The translations under genes were made by a program, and so were the position numbers. From NCBI RefSeq assembly GCF_964204865.1, contig NC_135258.1:7927001-7991000 (forward strand): DNA of 64,000 nucleotides, given 5' to 3'. This stretch comes from Styela clava. Lineage: Eukaryota; Chordata; Ascidiacea; Stolidobranchia; Styelidae. Positions 37,401 to 48,240 of this stretch are shown piece after piece (position 1 is the stretch's first letter; the number at the start of each line of letters is the position of its first letter). Below the pieces are notes generated by a model. It searched no databases, had not been told where the DNA came from, and saw only the letters and a list, made by a program, of their open reading frames with translations.

Positions 37401-38700
37401 ATGAAATGTTTTTTCGATATCAGGATTGTGTGTATTGGAAATGTCTAATTCAGCTGCTGAGTTTTCAATATCTTCTAAAAAAGAGTCAAGTTGGAAATAC
37501 TTCAATGATCGCACAAATTTAGTCTCAGAGTTCTTTCTTAAGGTCGTATTGCGAATTATACACACTATAGGTAGATGGTCAGAAATATCATACCACAAGG
37601 CATAACCTAGCAACTGTAATTCATTTTCGTTGCTGTATATGTGATCAATTAATGTACAAGAATTATTAGTGATTCTGGTGGGCGCAGATATTAACACTTG
37701 TATTGAATTTGACAGTAACATGTTTGAGTATTCCAAAACGAAAGAATCAGAAGTTTTGCACAAATTTATGTTAAAGTCACCAAGAAAAAAAACTATTTTC
37801 TTGTTTGCCATAATTTTGTGCATCGACTCATTTAACAATGTGTAAAAAATTTTGCGATCTTGTTTGGGGTGTCTATATATAACTGCAATAATCGCTTGTT
37901 TGCCATTGTTTAGTTTGACACTTATCCACAGATCCTCACAGCCAACAAGATTAAGCTTAAATTTATCAGTTTTGAAATATTCTACACAATTTTTTATGTA
38001 AAAACACACACCCCCGGCCGCTGTTGGAGAATCCTCGTGTATGAAAGAGTAATTTGGCAAGGTAATATTTACCACAATAGACTTGTGTATTCGTGTTTCT
38101 GATACAGCTATGATATCAGGAAAAAAATTTAAATCGTCCAAAAGATTACCAAGTTTTTCTAAATTTTTACCAATCGATCTGATGTTCACATGGATCATAG
38201 ATATATCACTTGGTAATTTTGTTTTGTTAAGATTGTGAACATCAATATACCCAGGTGAAGATTTCCAGGCTGGGTCTATTTTATCAAAATCTGTACCAGC
38301 GAAGGTACTGAAAAACTCTTGATCATTTTCTGACATACCCGGAAAAATATCAATTAAACAGTGATTACAGTAATATGGATCATCTGATTGGCCAAGTTTG
38401 ATAAATTGATCAATTTTAAGGCCAGAGCATTTCAGATGCAACCATGAGTTACATAAGTCACAGTAAATTACATTGGAAAGGCATCTTTTTTTACATAACT
38501 GCTCGCTTTTGCGTTGAGTAGCCTTTCCATAGTTTTTTTCAGTTACCGGTAATATTAGTTCAGTTATTCTAAGGAGGTGTTGAAAAGTATAGGTAAGATA
38601 TCAAACACTTGCATATCCTTACCATAAATAGCAATTTTAGTTGAGCACTAGCTCATAAGACGTTGTTAAATAGGTGCGGTGCGGTAACTCCAAGGAAGGC
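34436..38700 (-). mobile_element. Non-LTR retrotransposon (LINE, Jockey/CR1-like)
   Basis: The 3' end (low coordinates) finishes in AATAAAATACTACTACTACT, a simple-repeat tail typical of CR1/Jockey-like elements, immediately inside the left TIR of the host transposon. The 5' boundary is not resolved; open frame extends to 38600. The element is nearly full length for its ORF2 and has no internal stops, suggesting fairly recent insertion. Confidence 0.8.
35370..38600 (-). CDS. LINE ORF2: PHD finger, AP-endonuclease, reverse transcriptase
   Basis: The frame is open from just after a TGA at 38601-38603 to the stop at 35370. A PHD-type zinc finger comes first (LCKKRC, YCDLCNSWLHLKC, YYCNHC; 38505-38350). 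The endonuclease follows (IHVNIRSI, SETRIH, GDFNINL, ISDHLPIV). The reverse transcriptase has RKASGPDGLS, YRPISVLP, QFGFRLEHST, DLKKAFDTIDH, GVPQGSVLGPLLF and the catalytic FADD near 36180-36190. There is no in-frame ATG before the PHD finger, so the protein is 5'-truncated, starts at a non-ATG codon, or is reached by reinitiation from a lost ORF1. It encodes target-primed reverse transcription machinery. Not part of the lectin array. Confidence 0.92.
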   Translation of the reverse strand, partial: YLTYTFQHLLRITELILPVTEKNYGKATQRKSEQLCKKRCLSNVIYCDLCNSWLHLKCSGLKIDQFIKLGQSDDPYYCNHCLIDIFPGMSENDQEFFSTFAGTDFDKIDPAWKSSPGYIDVHNLNKTKLPSDISMIHVNIRSIGKNLEKLGNLLDDLNFFPDIIAVSETRIHKSIVVNITLPNYSFIHEDSPTAAGGVCFYIKNCVEYFKTDKFKLNLVGCEDLWISVKLNNGKQAIIAVIYRHPKQDRKIFYTLLNESMHKIMANKKIVFFLGDFNINLCKTSDSFVLEYSNMLLSNSIQVLISAPTRITNNSCTLIDHIYSNENELQLLGYALWYDISDHLPIVCIIRNTTLRKNSETKFVRSLKYFQLDSFLEDIENSAAELDISNTHNPDIEKTFHTLLEILKSAVDKHAPLRKKTRRELRFDSKPWFTIGIKKSIATRKRLYKSHFLSMDKTKIRYYKRYSNILTHIKKKAKIKFYQEKFKELEGDTKKTWNLINTITNKKHKQKFPHEIETNYGIICNYQSICEEFNTYFVNVGPNLASNLTNNSINFMKYLGEPQKNSIYLEPILEYEIISLVNKMDSRKASGPDGLSIRFLKMMIHIISKNLTDIFNTCMQHGVFPQCLKVAKVTPVFKSGDPSIVSNYRPISVLPAVAKLFEKLLHIRLAEYLDKFDILSDKQFGFRLEHSTIHAVLDSVTHLYMNIAEKQHSVNIYVDLKKAFDTIDHSILLHKLHHYGIRGNALALIKSYISERMQYVSFGNVRSTSQNVSMGVPQGSVLGPLLFIIYVNDIHNSSKFSTHLFADDTSFKLSRCSIHQLETDCNSELSKIGKWMHSNKLTVNPQKTKYIVISKNDRASVNLYLDGFKLEKVKKASYLGLEIDCCLNWSSHIELLSKKLARAVGTLSKLRGLVSQKTLLQIYYSLFYSHMSYGIIIWGCSAKQHLKKLSVLQNRAIRIISNSSYKENTTPYYYKHKLLKLNDLYRYEVAKFMYRTKQNCSPNTFMNYFQNIGLIHNHGTRYSQHNLFVPRSDSSILQKSILFQGPVIWNEISQEIKDCSYACFARKLFKKYIDSYK

Positions 38701-38842
38701 TAGACCTAGAATAATATGTCTCAAACAACGATATTTTCTGGCTTGCATGAAATGTTTATGATTAATTTAATGACTCTTCTTGACTATTCAGCAGACTTAT
38801 ACTACTATATACAGGCCACAGCATATTTGGAAATAGAAATGA

Positions 38843-39399
38843 ATGGCTATTTCTGTAATGCACGGTTGTGTGAAAGAGAAGAAAATCAATTTTACTAATG
38901 TCGGTTGGTCTAAATCTAAATTCATAGAGTCGACAAGAACCTGGGAAGCAATGATAAGTTATGCCGGAGTGGAAAGAAAGGTAGCATTGGAAACGATTGA
39001 GAGGTGAGAAATCAAGTTGTAGACAAACAGTTGATGTTTTAAAATATAGTCTATAGTTCATACTCATGCTGTCATAGGACATTTCAGACTGTGATATATC
39101 AAAATTTAGTGTAGATATAGTCTAGTACGGTACCGGTAATGGTATGCAAACACTGCTGGACTGTAGTACATGCAATGAGCATATATACGCTCATTTAGTA
39201 CATCAGATAAAATGCATTATGATTATGTATTCAAGGTATTAGTTAGTATTTAGTGGTATTTTTAAACTCATGCTGCTCCAAATATTATTTTCTTCCTCAT
39301 TTTAGATACTGTACTACAAAAGAAAACGGCAATGTTCCACCAATCCGACCTAACGCAGGCTCTGATCCCTGCTGCTATCAGTGCTATAAAATGGATTAA
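38843..39399 (+). pseudogene. Decayed spliced gene inside the 7-kb element, N-terminal part
   Basis: Exon-like 38843-39003 (MAISVMHGCVKEKK..., W-rich, ending ...ETIER with donor GTGAGA) joins in frame at acceptor TTTTAG to 39306-39399 (YCTTKENGNVPPIRP, CCYQCYK) and then meets TAA. A second TAA follows in the same frame. The reading resembles N-terminal regions of transposon-associated proteins with a conserved W and a CYK motif, but I cannot name the family. Confidence 0.4.
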
Positions 39400-39740
39400 A
39401 CAAGAAGTCTTGAAGCTTAAAGGTATATGGGAATCATAATAGTTGCAAACAGCTTAGATGGGCTATTCATATTGAAATACTTTAGCACTTTTCTGCAATT
39501 GGAACTGCCCATCAAATTCATGTTGGAGACTTCATTGAGATTTTCAATTCATTTTTTTCCCTCGACTATGAAGATCTTTTGAAGTTAACGAGGCATTAAT
39601 AAATAAAGCTGAGGAATTTAAAGAGGATATGAAGAATGTAAATGATACCAGGGCACGTCTATTTAACACTGTCAAACATAAGGATTATACTCTCCACCCA
39701 ACAATGATTCACTGAAGAAGCATGTGGCCCTCAAATCAGT

Positions 39741-39990
39741 TCTTGAGTTGGCAAACTGCAAGTGTAAGAAAAATAGTCAAAATAATTTATGAAAGTGTGC
39801 CAAAATCAACTTAAATTGCACAGATTTTTGTTTTTGTATCGACTGCAAAAATCACAGTACACTTATAGAGGAAAAGTCGATTTTTGAGATAGTGGATTTC
39901 GAAAACAATTCAGAAGAAAGTGAATTAGATATTACTGTTGATTTAATAAGTATCATTTATTTGTTTTGTTTTTCGGACATTTGTTAGTGT
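39741..39990 (+). pseudogene. Decayed Cys-rich C-terminal tail inside the 7-kb element
   Basis: One frame reads ANCKCKKNSQ, a stop (TGA), KCAKINLNCTDFCFCIDCKN and then an acidic tail (ENNSEESELDITVD). The spacing CxC...CxxxxxxxCxxxCxCxxC resembles the Cys-rich tails of several eukaryotic transposon proteins. A TGA interrupts it, so it is not functional as it stands. It may be the 3' end of the gene starting at 38843. Confidence 0.4.
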
Positions 39991-39999
39991 CGTAGTCCT

Positions 40000-40850
40000 G
40001 TTTCTAGAAGTATTATTGCCTTTGTTCAAATACATAACCACATAAACTAAAAAAAGATTAATTGTAAATTGTAATATTTCTGTTCACTATGTTATGTACA
40101 TTATGTTAATTTTCTTGACTTTTGCGGTGAATTTCTAAGTGAGAAATAACTGATTTATTTGTGTTTTCGTGCTCACGATGTTAATTTGTGACTTCATTGC
40201 TTAAAAATAAATACGTTTGATAGCTTCTATAAAATGGATGTAGCTTTTTATGCTGTTCTTGTTGTAAACTGCTTGTGGTTATTACATAAAATTTATTTAT
40301 GTGAATCAGCGTTGTTGGTGTCGCTGCTTTCGAGGTCACTCCCGATTCCTGTCACACAATTAAAGTATTTTTTGTTGTTGGTTACATGTATGCCATATTT
40401 TTCGTAATCTACCTAATAAATTATGATTGACTGAGGAAGTCCGATTTTGGTCAGGCAAAACATCACAGGAATACATTTGTGTTAGTGTGCTGTAGGGCTC
40501 TCGAATTGCATAGTTCTTATGTATGTGTTGTAAACTTATGGTTATTGAATTTCCGGGAACCTCTTATATTCAGCACTAGGATTGTGGAACAAGCTGTAAT
40601 GCGTTCATTATGTTCGTTTTCACACAAAACTGAAGAATTTATTTAGTTACCAGATGTGCGCTACGAAACTCATTTTCTGGGCGTTTTCATGGCTTCGTCT
40701 CACGGCCCATATCCGTGGTAAGGATCTACATGTGTTTAATAACTTACTTATACATTTTTCAACAACGTCTTAGCATAACTTAACTAATAATAACTAAACA
40801 GGGCTATGGAAAGCCTGCCCGACTCAGCGCAAGGTCAAGCAGTAATAACT
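40000..40850. other. Interior of the 7-kb element, no gene; internal solitary terminus
   Basis: Bases 40641-40702 repeat the outer right terminus in the same orientation (GATGTGCGCTACGAAACTCA, ending CTCACGGCCC). This suggests that two related elements are fused or nested. The rest shows nothing recognisable. Confidence 0.5.
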
Positions 40851-41134
40851 AATATTCATCCGCTCGCTAACAGCTGGTTTAATTCAATTGTTACGTCATG
40901 CTGAAGTCATTGTTCCTTGCCGAAAATGTAGAGAATATAGGACAGATCGTAGCACATATTTCTTGTAGTAAAAGCGTCTTTTCCGTAAAACGTGCAACTT
41001 TTGGAAGTGGGAACAAGGCAATATTTGTTACTAAATTTTTAAGAAACATTTTAAAATCATTTTCAGGTAGTTACCTGATGTGCGCTACGAAACTCACTTT
41101 CTAGGCGTTTTTCAGGGCCTCGGCTCGCGGCCTA
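40850..41134 (-). repeat. Right terminal inverted repeat of the 7-kb element
   Basis: Inverted match to 34140-34433; ends GGCCTCGGCTCGCGGCCTA before the ACA duplication. Confidence 0.85.
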
Positions 41135-41713
41135 ACACTTTTCTCATTCGAACAGATTTTCAAGCGTGGTCGTAAACATTAACTCGTTTTCGCTTTTTTG
41201 AACTCTATTCGTTAGTTTTCTGTTGTGTTTCGGAAACCCTACTATAAATCAGATAATTCAATGATCACTCTGTCTTCCTAGGAGTTTTAATTCAATTACA
41301 GTAATAAATAATTTGTGTAGAAATAGCGGTGATGTACTAGGCTAAAAAAATTTACCTGTACTTTTAACAAACAGATGGTTGTATGCGATTAATCATAATG
41401 ATGATTTGAAACACATACGCCATTTTACAGGCGCCACTCGCAAAAGCAATCTTAAAATAGTTCCGAAAATTATGCAATGGTAAAGTATGGGAGGGATTTT
41501 TCGGGGGTCAAAGGTCGGAGAAAAGTCCATTTTATTGCAATGTGTCACAAATCTTCGTCGCCCCAGCGTTACCCAAGATGTGGTTGTATGATTGTCATAA
41601 TAGAACTAGGTTATTTTGAACCCATATCACACTAAAAAAGAAGTGCAAACATTTTTACGCAAAATGTTATCACGGGTGATTGTACGTAGCTATTGATATC
41701 ACACAATCGATCG

Positions 41714-41774
41714 ATGATGAAAAAACTTGCTTTAACATCATTGGCAATGATCGTTGTACTGGTGTTCTTAATAG
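41714..41774 (+). CDS. Candidate leader exon upstream of gene E
   Basis: 61-nt hydrophobic leader frame (MMKKLALTS...VLVFLI) with the same phase-1 GTTAGT donor as at 16356. The longer overlapping frame seen in B and C is cut short here, while the leader frame is intact. Confidence 0.4.
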
Positions 41775-42639
41775 GTTAGTAATTCTCAGATGCGTACTAT
41801 CTGAAAGTTACTACATAAAAATTACTTCCATAGTAAGACAAGTAGATACAACAACAAACACAACAATTGCAAGAGATTTTTTCAAAGATCAATAAGTATT
41901 GCCACTTATGACCTGATGCATGAAGCCATTGACAAGGCTGAAATAGAATCATAAATATCCTGTTCCATATTCCAAAAAACGAAATGCAAAGGCTACGCAT
42001 AACTCCAGAGGCTACAAGATTTGATTGAATATATATTCGATTCTAAATCCATATCAATTCTGAAACAGAAAAGGGTTATGCACAGGGGCGTGTCAAACTG
42101 TTCTGCTGTATGGGGCGAGTTTCTGATATCGATGCTTCTTAAACCTAACTTCTAAAATAATTTGCCGTATAAACATATTAAAGATGTTTTTATGCATGAG
42201 AATTAATAAATTAAAGGTCACATAACAATGAAATGTTTGTATTGTTTAAATTTAAATCACCAAACTAAGCAAAAAAAAATCACTCCTATAACCTGCTGCC
42301 CTGGTTATGGGATATTTCATATTAAGATCAAAACAGAAACATCAGCACCAGGAAATAGTAATTAAATCGAGCGATATATAGTTCTTAATGAGATTGCAAG
42401 AATAACCGCAATACTGCACAATTTGAAGACCTAATTTGAATAAATATCACAATGCTGCAGTTTTCAACTCGAAATAATACACGTGATGCATAAAGTAAAT
42501 AGCCTGCTGACCTAGAGGTAAGTTTTCGCGTGTTTGTGTTTATTAGCGACATACTAATTCTATTCTGCTGCCATCACAGCCGTGACATAACTGCCTACTA
42601 AAACTCATTTAACGGCAGAGTCAACAATGCAATGCGTTG

Positions 42640-42649
42640 TATATAAAAG
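42640..42649 (+). promoter_or_regulatory. TATA box of gene E
   Basis: TATATAAAAG lies 63 bases before the ATG. Confidence 0.8.
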
Positions 42650-42702
42650 CAATTATTCTGGGCCGTTTGGTATTTTATTCCTGTGAATTTTATCAGACGG
42701 AC

Positions 42703-45700
42703 ATGATGTGGACGCTTAATACTAAGTCATTTTTCTTGATGACTCTAATCATTCTCCAATACTTCGCTTGTGAGTCTCAAGCAAGTATTAGTTTCGGAAC
42801 TTGTCATCTTTTGTGTAATGAGGAAGAAGCTTGTATGGAAGGGCCTCCTGGACCACCTGGAGAGCGCGGCCCAGAAGGACCTCGCGGAATGATGGGACCA
42901 GCAGGGCCACCTAGTACTTGCTGCGAAGATCTAGTTGAACAATACGAACAGCTTGAACATCAAGTTCAAGAGTTGAATGGTAAGTTATCAAATGTTGCGA
43001 TGCATTGGGAAACTTTACTTTTTCTGTGTTAGTCTTTCGTTTAATATTAGTTTGGCAAGTTCATTATTTCAACGAAAAATTACAAGTTGCTAACTTGCAT
43101 TTGTACTTGTTGCTTGTACATTCGGGCAATTGTTATTTGGGTTGGAAAAAGTGAATTAGTTATAATTTTTTGGGCAATTCGATACGATACAAAGAGCAAT
43201 ACTTTGACTTGGGAAATTTATCTATACTCGTAACATGGCTCGATACCATGTAAAAATAATTTTCCAAACAATTCTTAGTTTTTTACATTATTAAAACAGG
43301 CATGGAACATAATATAAGTGACATTACTTTCTCTAGAATGGATGTTTGCACGGGACTGTGCAGCGGTAAAAAGTCACGTGATATCAAGTGGAACTTACGT
43401 GATTCATCCGTTCAAGGAAATGAAACAAGGAGTCCAAGTGTATTGTGATCAAGTAACCGATGGTGGTGGATGGATTGTGAGTAGAGTTTTGAAAACTCTC
43501 ATGTACCCTTGTATCACCATACGGCGGTGAGGAGTTGGGCAATCCTTATGCCTATAATCATCCGCAAGATTCAAACCTGCGAACCCACGGGGTGTAATCA
43601 GAGGTGTCATGGAAAGCGTCGTTCTAACACTAAGCCTTAGATTTTAGACCAACCGCGCGAAAATAATACCCATATAATATTATATTATTGCATATTCTCG
43701 TTTTATGACACAGAGGAAGATTACAAACTTCTGAGTAGAATAGTTGTCCCAAAAATATGACGATCGCAACTAATTTTTAATTAACCTGTCACTTTCATTT
43801 TTAGGTAATACAAAGAAGACTTGACGGATCTGAAAATTTTTACCGTGACTGGAATGACTATGTCACCGGTTTTGGTTACATAGAACGAGAATTCTGGCTA
43901 GGTATACTTAATATTATGAACATAATTTGCGTTGGTTATTAAAAATATGATAAAATTTACATAATGTCATATTGATGATGGCGTACAGAGTGAAGTAGAT
44001 TCCCTTAATGTTCAATTAATTCAATATTATCAGTTACAAAACTGGCACTCTACTTCTGGTCCACCCAAAATACCATCAAAATATACCAGATTCTAAACAA
44101 TTTTATTTCTCAAATTATGACCTCGGCTTATGACTCGGGAATGCAGCGACTTGATTCGACACCGTTCTCGATCGTTAAAAACTTCCGTTGTTCAAGGTTG
44201 GACTTCGGAAACGTGGGCTAACCAATAGCTAACTGGCTAGTCTAACTCTATCTTTGACGTAAAATATTGACTAGAATTGACTCATAGTTGGAAAAAACAT
44301 GATTCAAGGTTTCAGAAACGTTTGCTATTGATATCTTTATAATTCACAGGACTAGAGACGATGCATAAAATATCTACCAATGGTCTTCATGAGATTCGAT
44401 TCGACTTTATCACAAGAGACAACGAAAAATTATTCGCAAAATATGGGTAATGCAAGTTTTTTTTACGCACTGTTAAATATTTTGTAAACTCTTTTTAGTG
44501 TTTGATAAAATGAAAGAGCGTAAAAAAGCTTACAAAACGGTCGATTATTCAGTGAACTACCATTTCAAGTTTGCTAATATTATTACGTGTGAATATACAG
44601 GGGGTACTTCAATTCCCTTTAAAATTCTCAATATTTTCAAATCAGGTTTGTTGTATTCTAATCAGTAATTGTTTGAGAATTTTAACGTTAAAAAATACAT
44701 CTGCGAGGCCCAAAACAATATATGGTATCGATAAATTACCTTTGCAATTTTGAAGAATGGTATTCATGGTAAACCTGTATATTTAGATTCTAGAATGCTA
44801 CATAAATCTAACACAAGTAATTTGTTGAAGCATTTTCGTTTGTTGATCGTCATCGTTCCGTGCAAATTTGTTTCAAGTAGACTCATTCTAAAATAACCTG
44901 ATTTATCATATATATATAAGTAAATATACAAAAAAATACTCTAATTTTCAGACAATTTCAAATTGCTGGAGCAGAAGACAATTATCGAATAACTATTACT
45001 GGATATTCGGGAAATGCAGGTATGCTCAAAATAAATTTTAAATTTAACAATAAACAATAACGCTGTTTTTCGATTTATACAGCAGCGGTTACCAACCGAA
45101 AAAAACCCAATGGGGTTAGCAGTTAGAGTGCGCCAGAGTGCTAGACGCTAAGCTGATACTACTTTTGTCTCGACACGAAAGCTCCCCATTCTACTTAGTT
45201 TCATTGTTTGATAAGGTTATTTCTGAGGGTGTTTTCACTTTGTTGAGCATGAATTGTTTAACATAATTGGATTTGAAATCATAAACAGAATGGTCATGAG
45301 AGCTGAAAGCCTCCGAAGGAGGAACGACTCACGAGCCATAAATGGTTGAAAACCTCTGTCATATAGTATGTGTATGTGCAGCAACATGATCTCAATTGCC
45401 TAATCTTCATCTCTCATAAAGATAGGATTTTATCGAGCAACATGTATCGCCCTGCACTTATACCTTGGTCATTGAATTTATCGTGTTGTTTTTATTAACA
45501 GGCGATTCGATGGAGTACCATAACAATAACCAATTTTCGACGATGGATCAGGAAAACGACCTCGACCCAGGAAAAAAATTGTGCCGAAGAGTACAAAGGG
45601 GGTTGGTGGTACAACTGGTGTCACCACGCTAACTTGAATGGTTTATACGCAGACATAACATCGACCAAGGGTTTATCCTGGTATAAGTGGAAAAACACAT

Positions 45701-45762
45701 ACACTCCATTTGCCAAATTTGTGGAGATTAAGATCAGGAAATCATCCGTGCCAAATCTTTAA
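42703..45762 (+). pseudogene. Ficolin-like gene E, type 1, with a one-base frameshift in exon 6
   Basis: Exons 42703-42979, 43337-43476, 43805-43901, 44350-44446, 44952-45019 and 45502-45762. Exons 1-5 are intact and their splice sites match the other copies. In exon 6 a run of seven A (45572-45578) replaces the six A of genes A and C, making the exon 261 nt instead of 260. The frame shifts after Gly-Lys and ends at TAA 45630-45632, giving about 269 aa without the last two FReD cysteines and the CHHANLNG pocket. Downstream of the extra base the old frame remains clean, so the lesion is recent or is a homopolymer sequencing error. Promoter, TATA box and AATAAA (46020-46025) are intact. Exon 2 begins EWMFARDC like type 2 genes although exon 6 is type 1. 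Confidence 0.8.
43505..43665 (-). repeat. tRNA-SINE relic in intron 2 of gene E
   Basis: Short decayed copy at the same intron position as in the other genes. Confidence 0.4.
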
Positions 45763-46019
45763 TAGTATAGATTTATAGAAGTTAAATAGTTAATAACATT
45801 TACGTACAGAGTGGTCATAAAGTCGCACATCAAGGTAAATCTCAAAGATACAAAAACCTTGAAATTATTCGATCCTGAGACACAGTCTTCTCTGATTCAT
45901 CGTGATAACAATCCAAAATTAGAATGAGTCGCCCATTGACGTACACGTTATGACGTAGATTGTGAGTTTAACTCTGGTGTGCGACTTTATAGCTATCCCT
46001 GTATTGTAGCCTACAGTCA

Positions 46020-46025
46020 AATAAA
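46020..46025 (+). promoter_or_regulatory. Poly(A) signal of gene E
   Basis: AATAAA in CAGTCAAATAAATACTTT, at the conserved position. Confidence 0.65.
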
Positions 46026-46029
46026 TACT

Positions 46030-48240
46030 TTCTCATTAGTCCATTGAAATTTCAAGTTTTGCCTGATACATGTTTTTATGTGTGTCAAGATTATCATGTT
46101 TGCATTTTCATTGTCATCTTATGAAAGTTGCATTGTTTTGTGTCTTCTCACCTAAAATATATCACATTCCATCATACAATTCTTTTTTTGTCATAATGGA
46201 GGACGAATAGATGAGATTCACATTAATGTTGATCATATAGGCGTTGTCAGGTGGTGGGGGTGATAAGAGGGGTATTTGCAGTGCGACATAAATTCTTACG
46301 CCTCCGCCAACACCATTTTGCTCTAGTTTTGAACGGTTTATTGAAAACCGGAGGATTCCTGACTTGCTGTCAATTATCTTTTCTCCAAATGTACCAACCG
46401 ATATGGAAGAAAATGCACACTTATATAATTTGGATAACTCCGTCAGCAAAGTAAGGCTGTTGAAAGATTCTTCAAGATATTGCTAGATATCAGTGGCTGC
46501 CTTTACCTAGGCTTTTTCGAAGCAAAACGCACGAGTAAGCGTCGTATTTCCTCATTGTACAAAAAATGCCCCCCTCACCAATTTTGGGTTGGCTATGGTC
46601 TTGAATGCGCCATGTCTATTCTGTAACATAGTACTGTCTCTCTGATTGCAACCAACCAAGTAAATAAAAGTGAAAAGTTTTCATTTACCGCTGAATAGCA
46701 ATATTTTTCTGACTAAAAGAATCCTACTAAGGTATGCAATCTCGGTTGTGGGATTTCAGTGATTTCAGTATTAACCTAGTTCAGCGATGACAGAGGGTTA
46801 AGAACTGCATTCTATGAGAATGTCTTTATTAGGCTAAACGCATACTGAAGTGGCACCGATAGAGATCCCTTCAAGCAGATGCGACAGTACTCCCGTAGTG
46901 TGTGAACCCTTACCTACAGGCTTCCGTCCATTTACACAACTTGGTGTAAAGTAGGCGAACAAAATTAGCTACCTCCGTATTGATACATATATTTTTTGTG
47001 CGCCGGTGCGATCGCATACCAAAGTGGCACTCTCAACAGTATGTTTATGGCTATCATAGACTGAATCGTTTTTTGTACATGTGCCTAATTTATATATTCA
47101 AGTAAATGATTATTGTCAGTTATATTAAATACATAATTAAATAAATGTTGCTTTATACAATAAATTGTTGTACACAGATAAATCATGACCCTGTAAAATA
47201 TACAAAATTGTTTTTTTTTTGTTTAGCTTTCGCGTCATTATAAATTAAACGGATTTGTACTATCGTTATTGTAATGAAAAACGTAAATTATGTGTATATC
47301 ATCATCAACATTGTATTATATAAAGTGGAACATGACTGAAATTAAAGCCATAAGCACCAGTTAAATTTCCCCCTTTTTATGAAATAGGCAAATATTTATT
47401 GCTCGCTAAATGTAATGAATCAATTTTATTTGTTGCTCGCTATTGTTCTCCTGCTGCACTTTTATTATTGTTTTAGACTTTTTTGTTTGATTTCAGCGGA
47501 CCCAATATTATTGCAATATTATTGAAAATCTAGGAATAAAAAAAACATGTCTCTAGGAAAAAAAAATAAAACTTTATGAATCATTAAAAACGCTCCCAGC
47601 ATCTAATGATAAACTTTGGACGTCTTTAAGAAGAAAACATTCGAACTCCGCAAAGGGAAGTCGAAGAAAAGCAAAGCTGAACCATCATAGCCCACGGTAT
47701 ACAGACCACGGACGTTTTACCCTATGAATTTTTCTCACCAAAAGACAATTTTAATTGATATTTTATTTTGCTTTCACCTTCGGAGTTGTTTAAAAAAAAA
47801 AAATTACCCATGGGGATTTATAGGATATTTGCTCAAACTAAGGGCTCGGGGTTTACATGGTTAGAGTTTTACCGATGCCACAGGGTACCCAGATATGTCG
47901 CTACTGTGAAGAACAAATATGAGCAAATAAATCTATAAATATTTGTGTATTATATATTAATATTTCTAAACAACTACCAAGGCAACAGAAAGTCGAAGTC
48001 ATAACGCCATACGCCACCTAGAGATAAGAAAAGTCTGTGGAGCGAAACGTCGGCGATGCGAAAAGTTTTAAACCATGGCTCATCACCAAACTCAGTGCGG
48101 TGAATCCCAAAACTTCATAGTCTGCTATAGGCCAACGCATTCGGTACATACAGGCTGGGTAGTGTTTCCCTCGGCAATGTAACTTCTGCCAGAATACGTC
48201 TTAGCCATTACAATTAGGCACAGGTAATCACACTATAATG
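46030..48240. other. Duplicated intergenic block downstream of E, no gene seen
   Basis: Matches 5730-7920 downstream of A and 28660-30276 downstream of C with scattered substitutions and small indels. Confidence 0.6.

Larger units (their letters stand above)
34140..41134. mobile_element. 7-kb DNA transposon with long terminal inverted repeats, host to a nested LINE
   Basis: The outer 19 bases TAGGCCGCGAGCCGAGGCC are perfectly inverted at the other end, and the inverted similarity continues for about 290 bp (34140-34433 and 40850-41134). The 3-bp ACA is duplicated at 34137-34139 and 41135-41137, and the paralogous locus at 23717 is uninterrupted. The interior holds a LINE (- strand, about 34436-38700) and decayed + strand coding pieces (38843-39399, 39741-39990). 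Without the LINE the element would be about 2.8 kb. A 3-bp target duplication is compatible with PIF/Harbinger, Academ or Zator-type elements, but no transposase was recognised. Confidence 0.8.
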
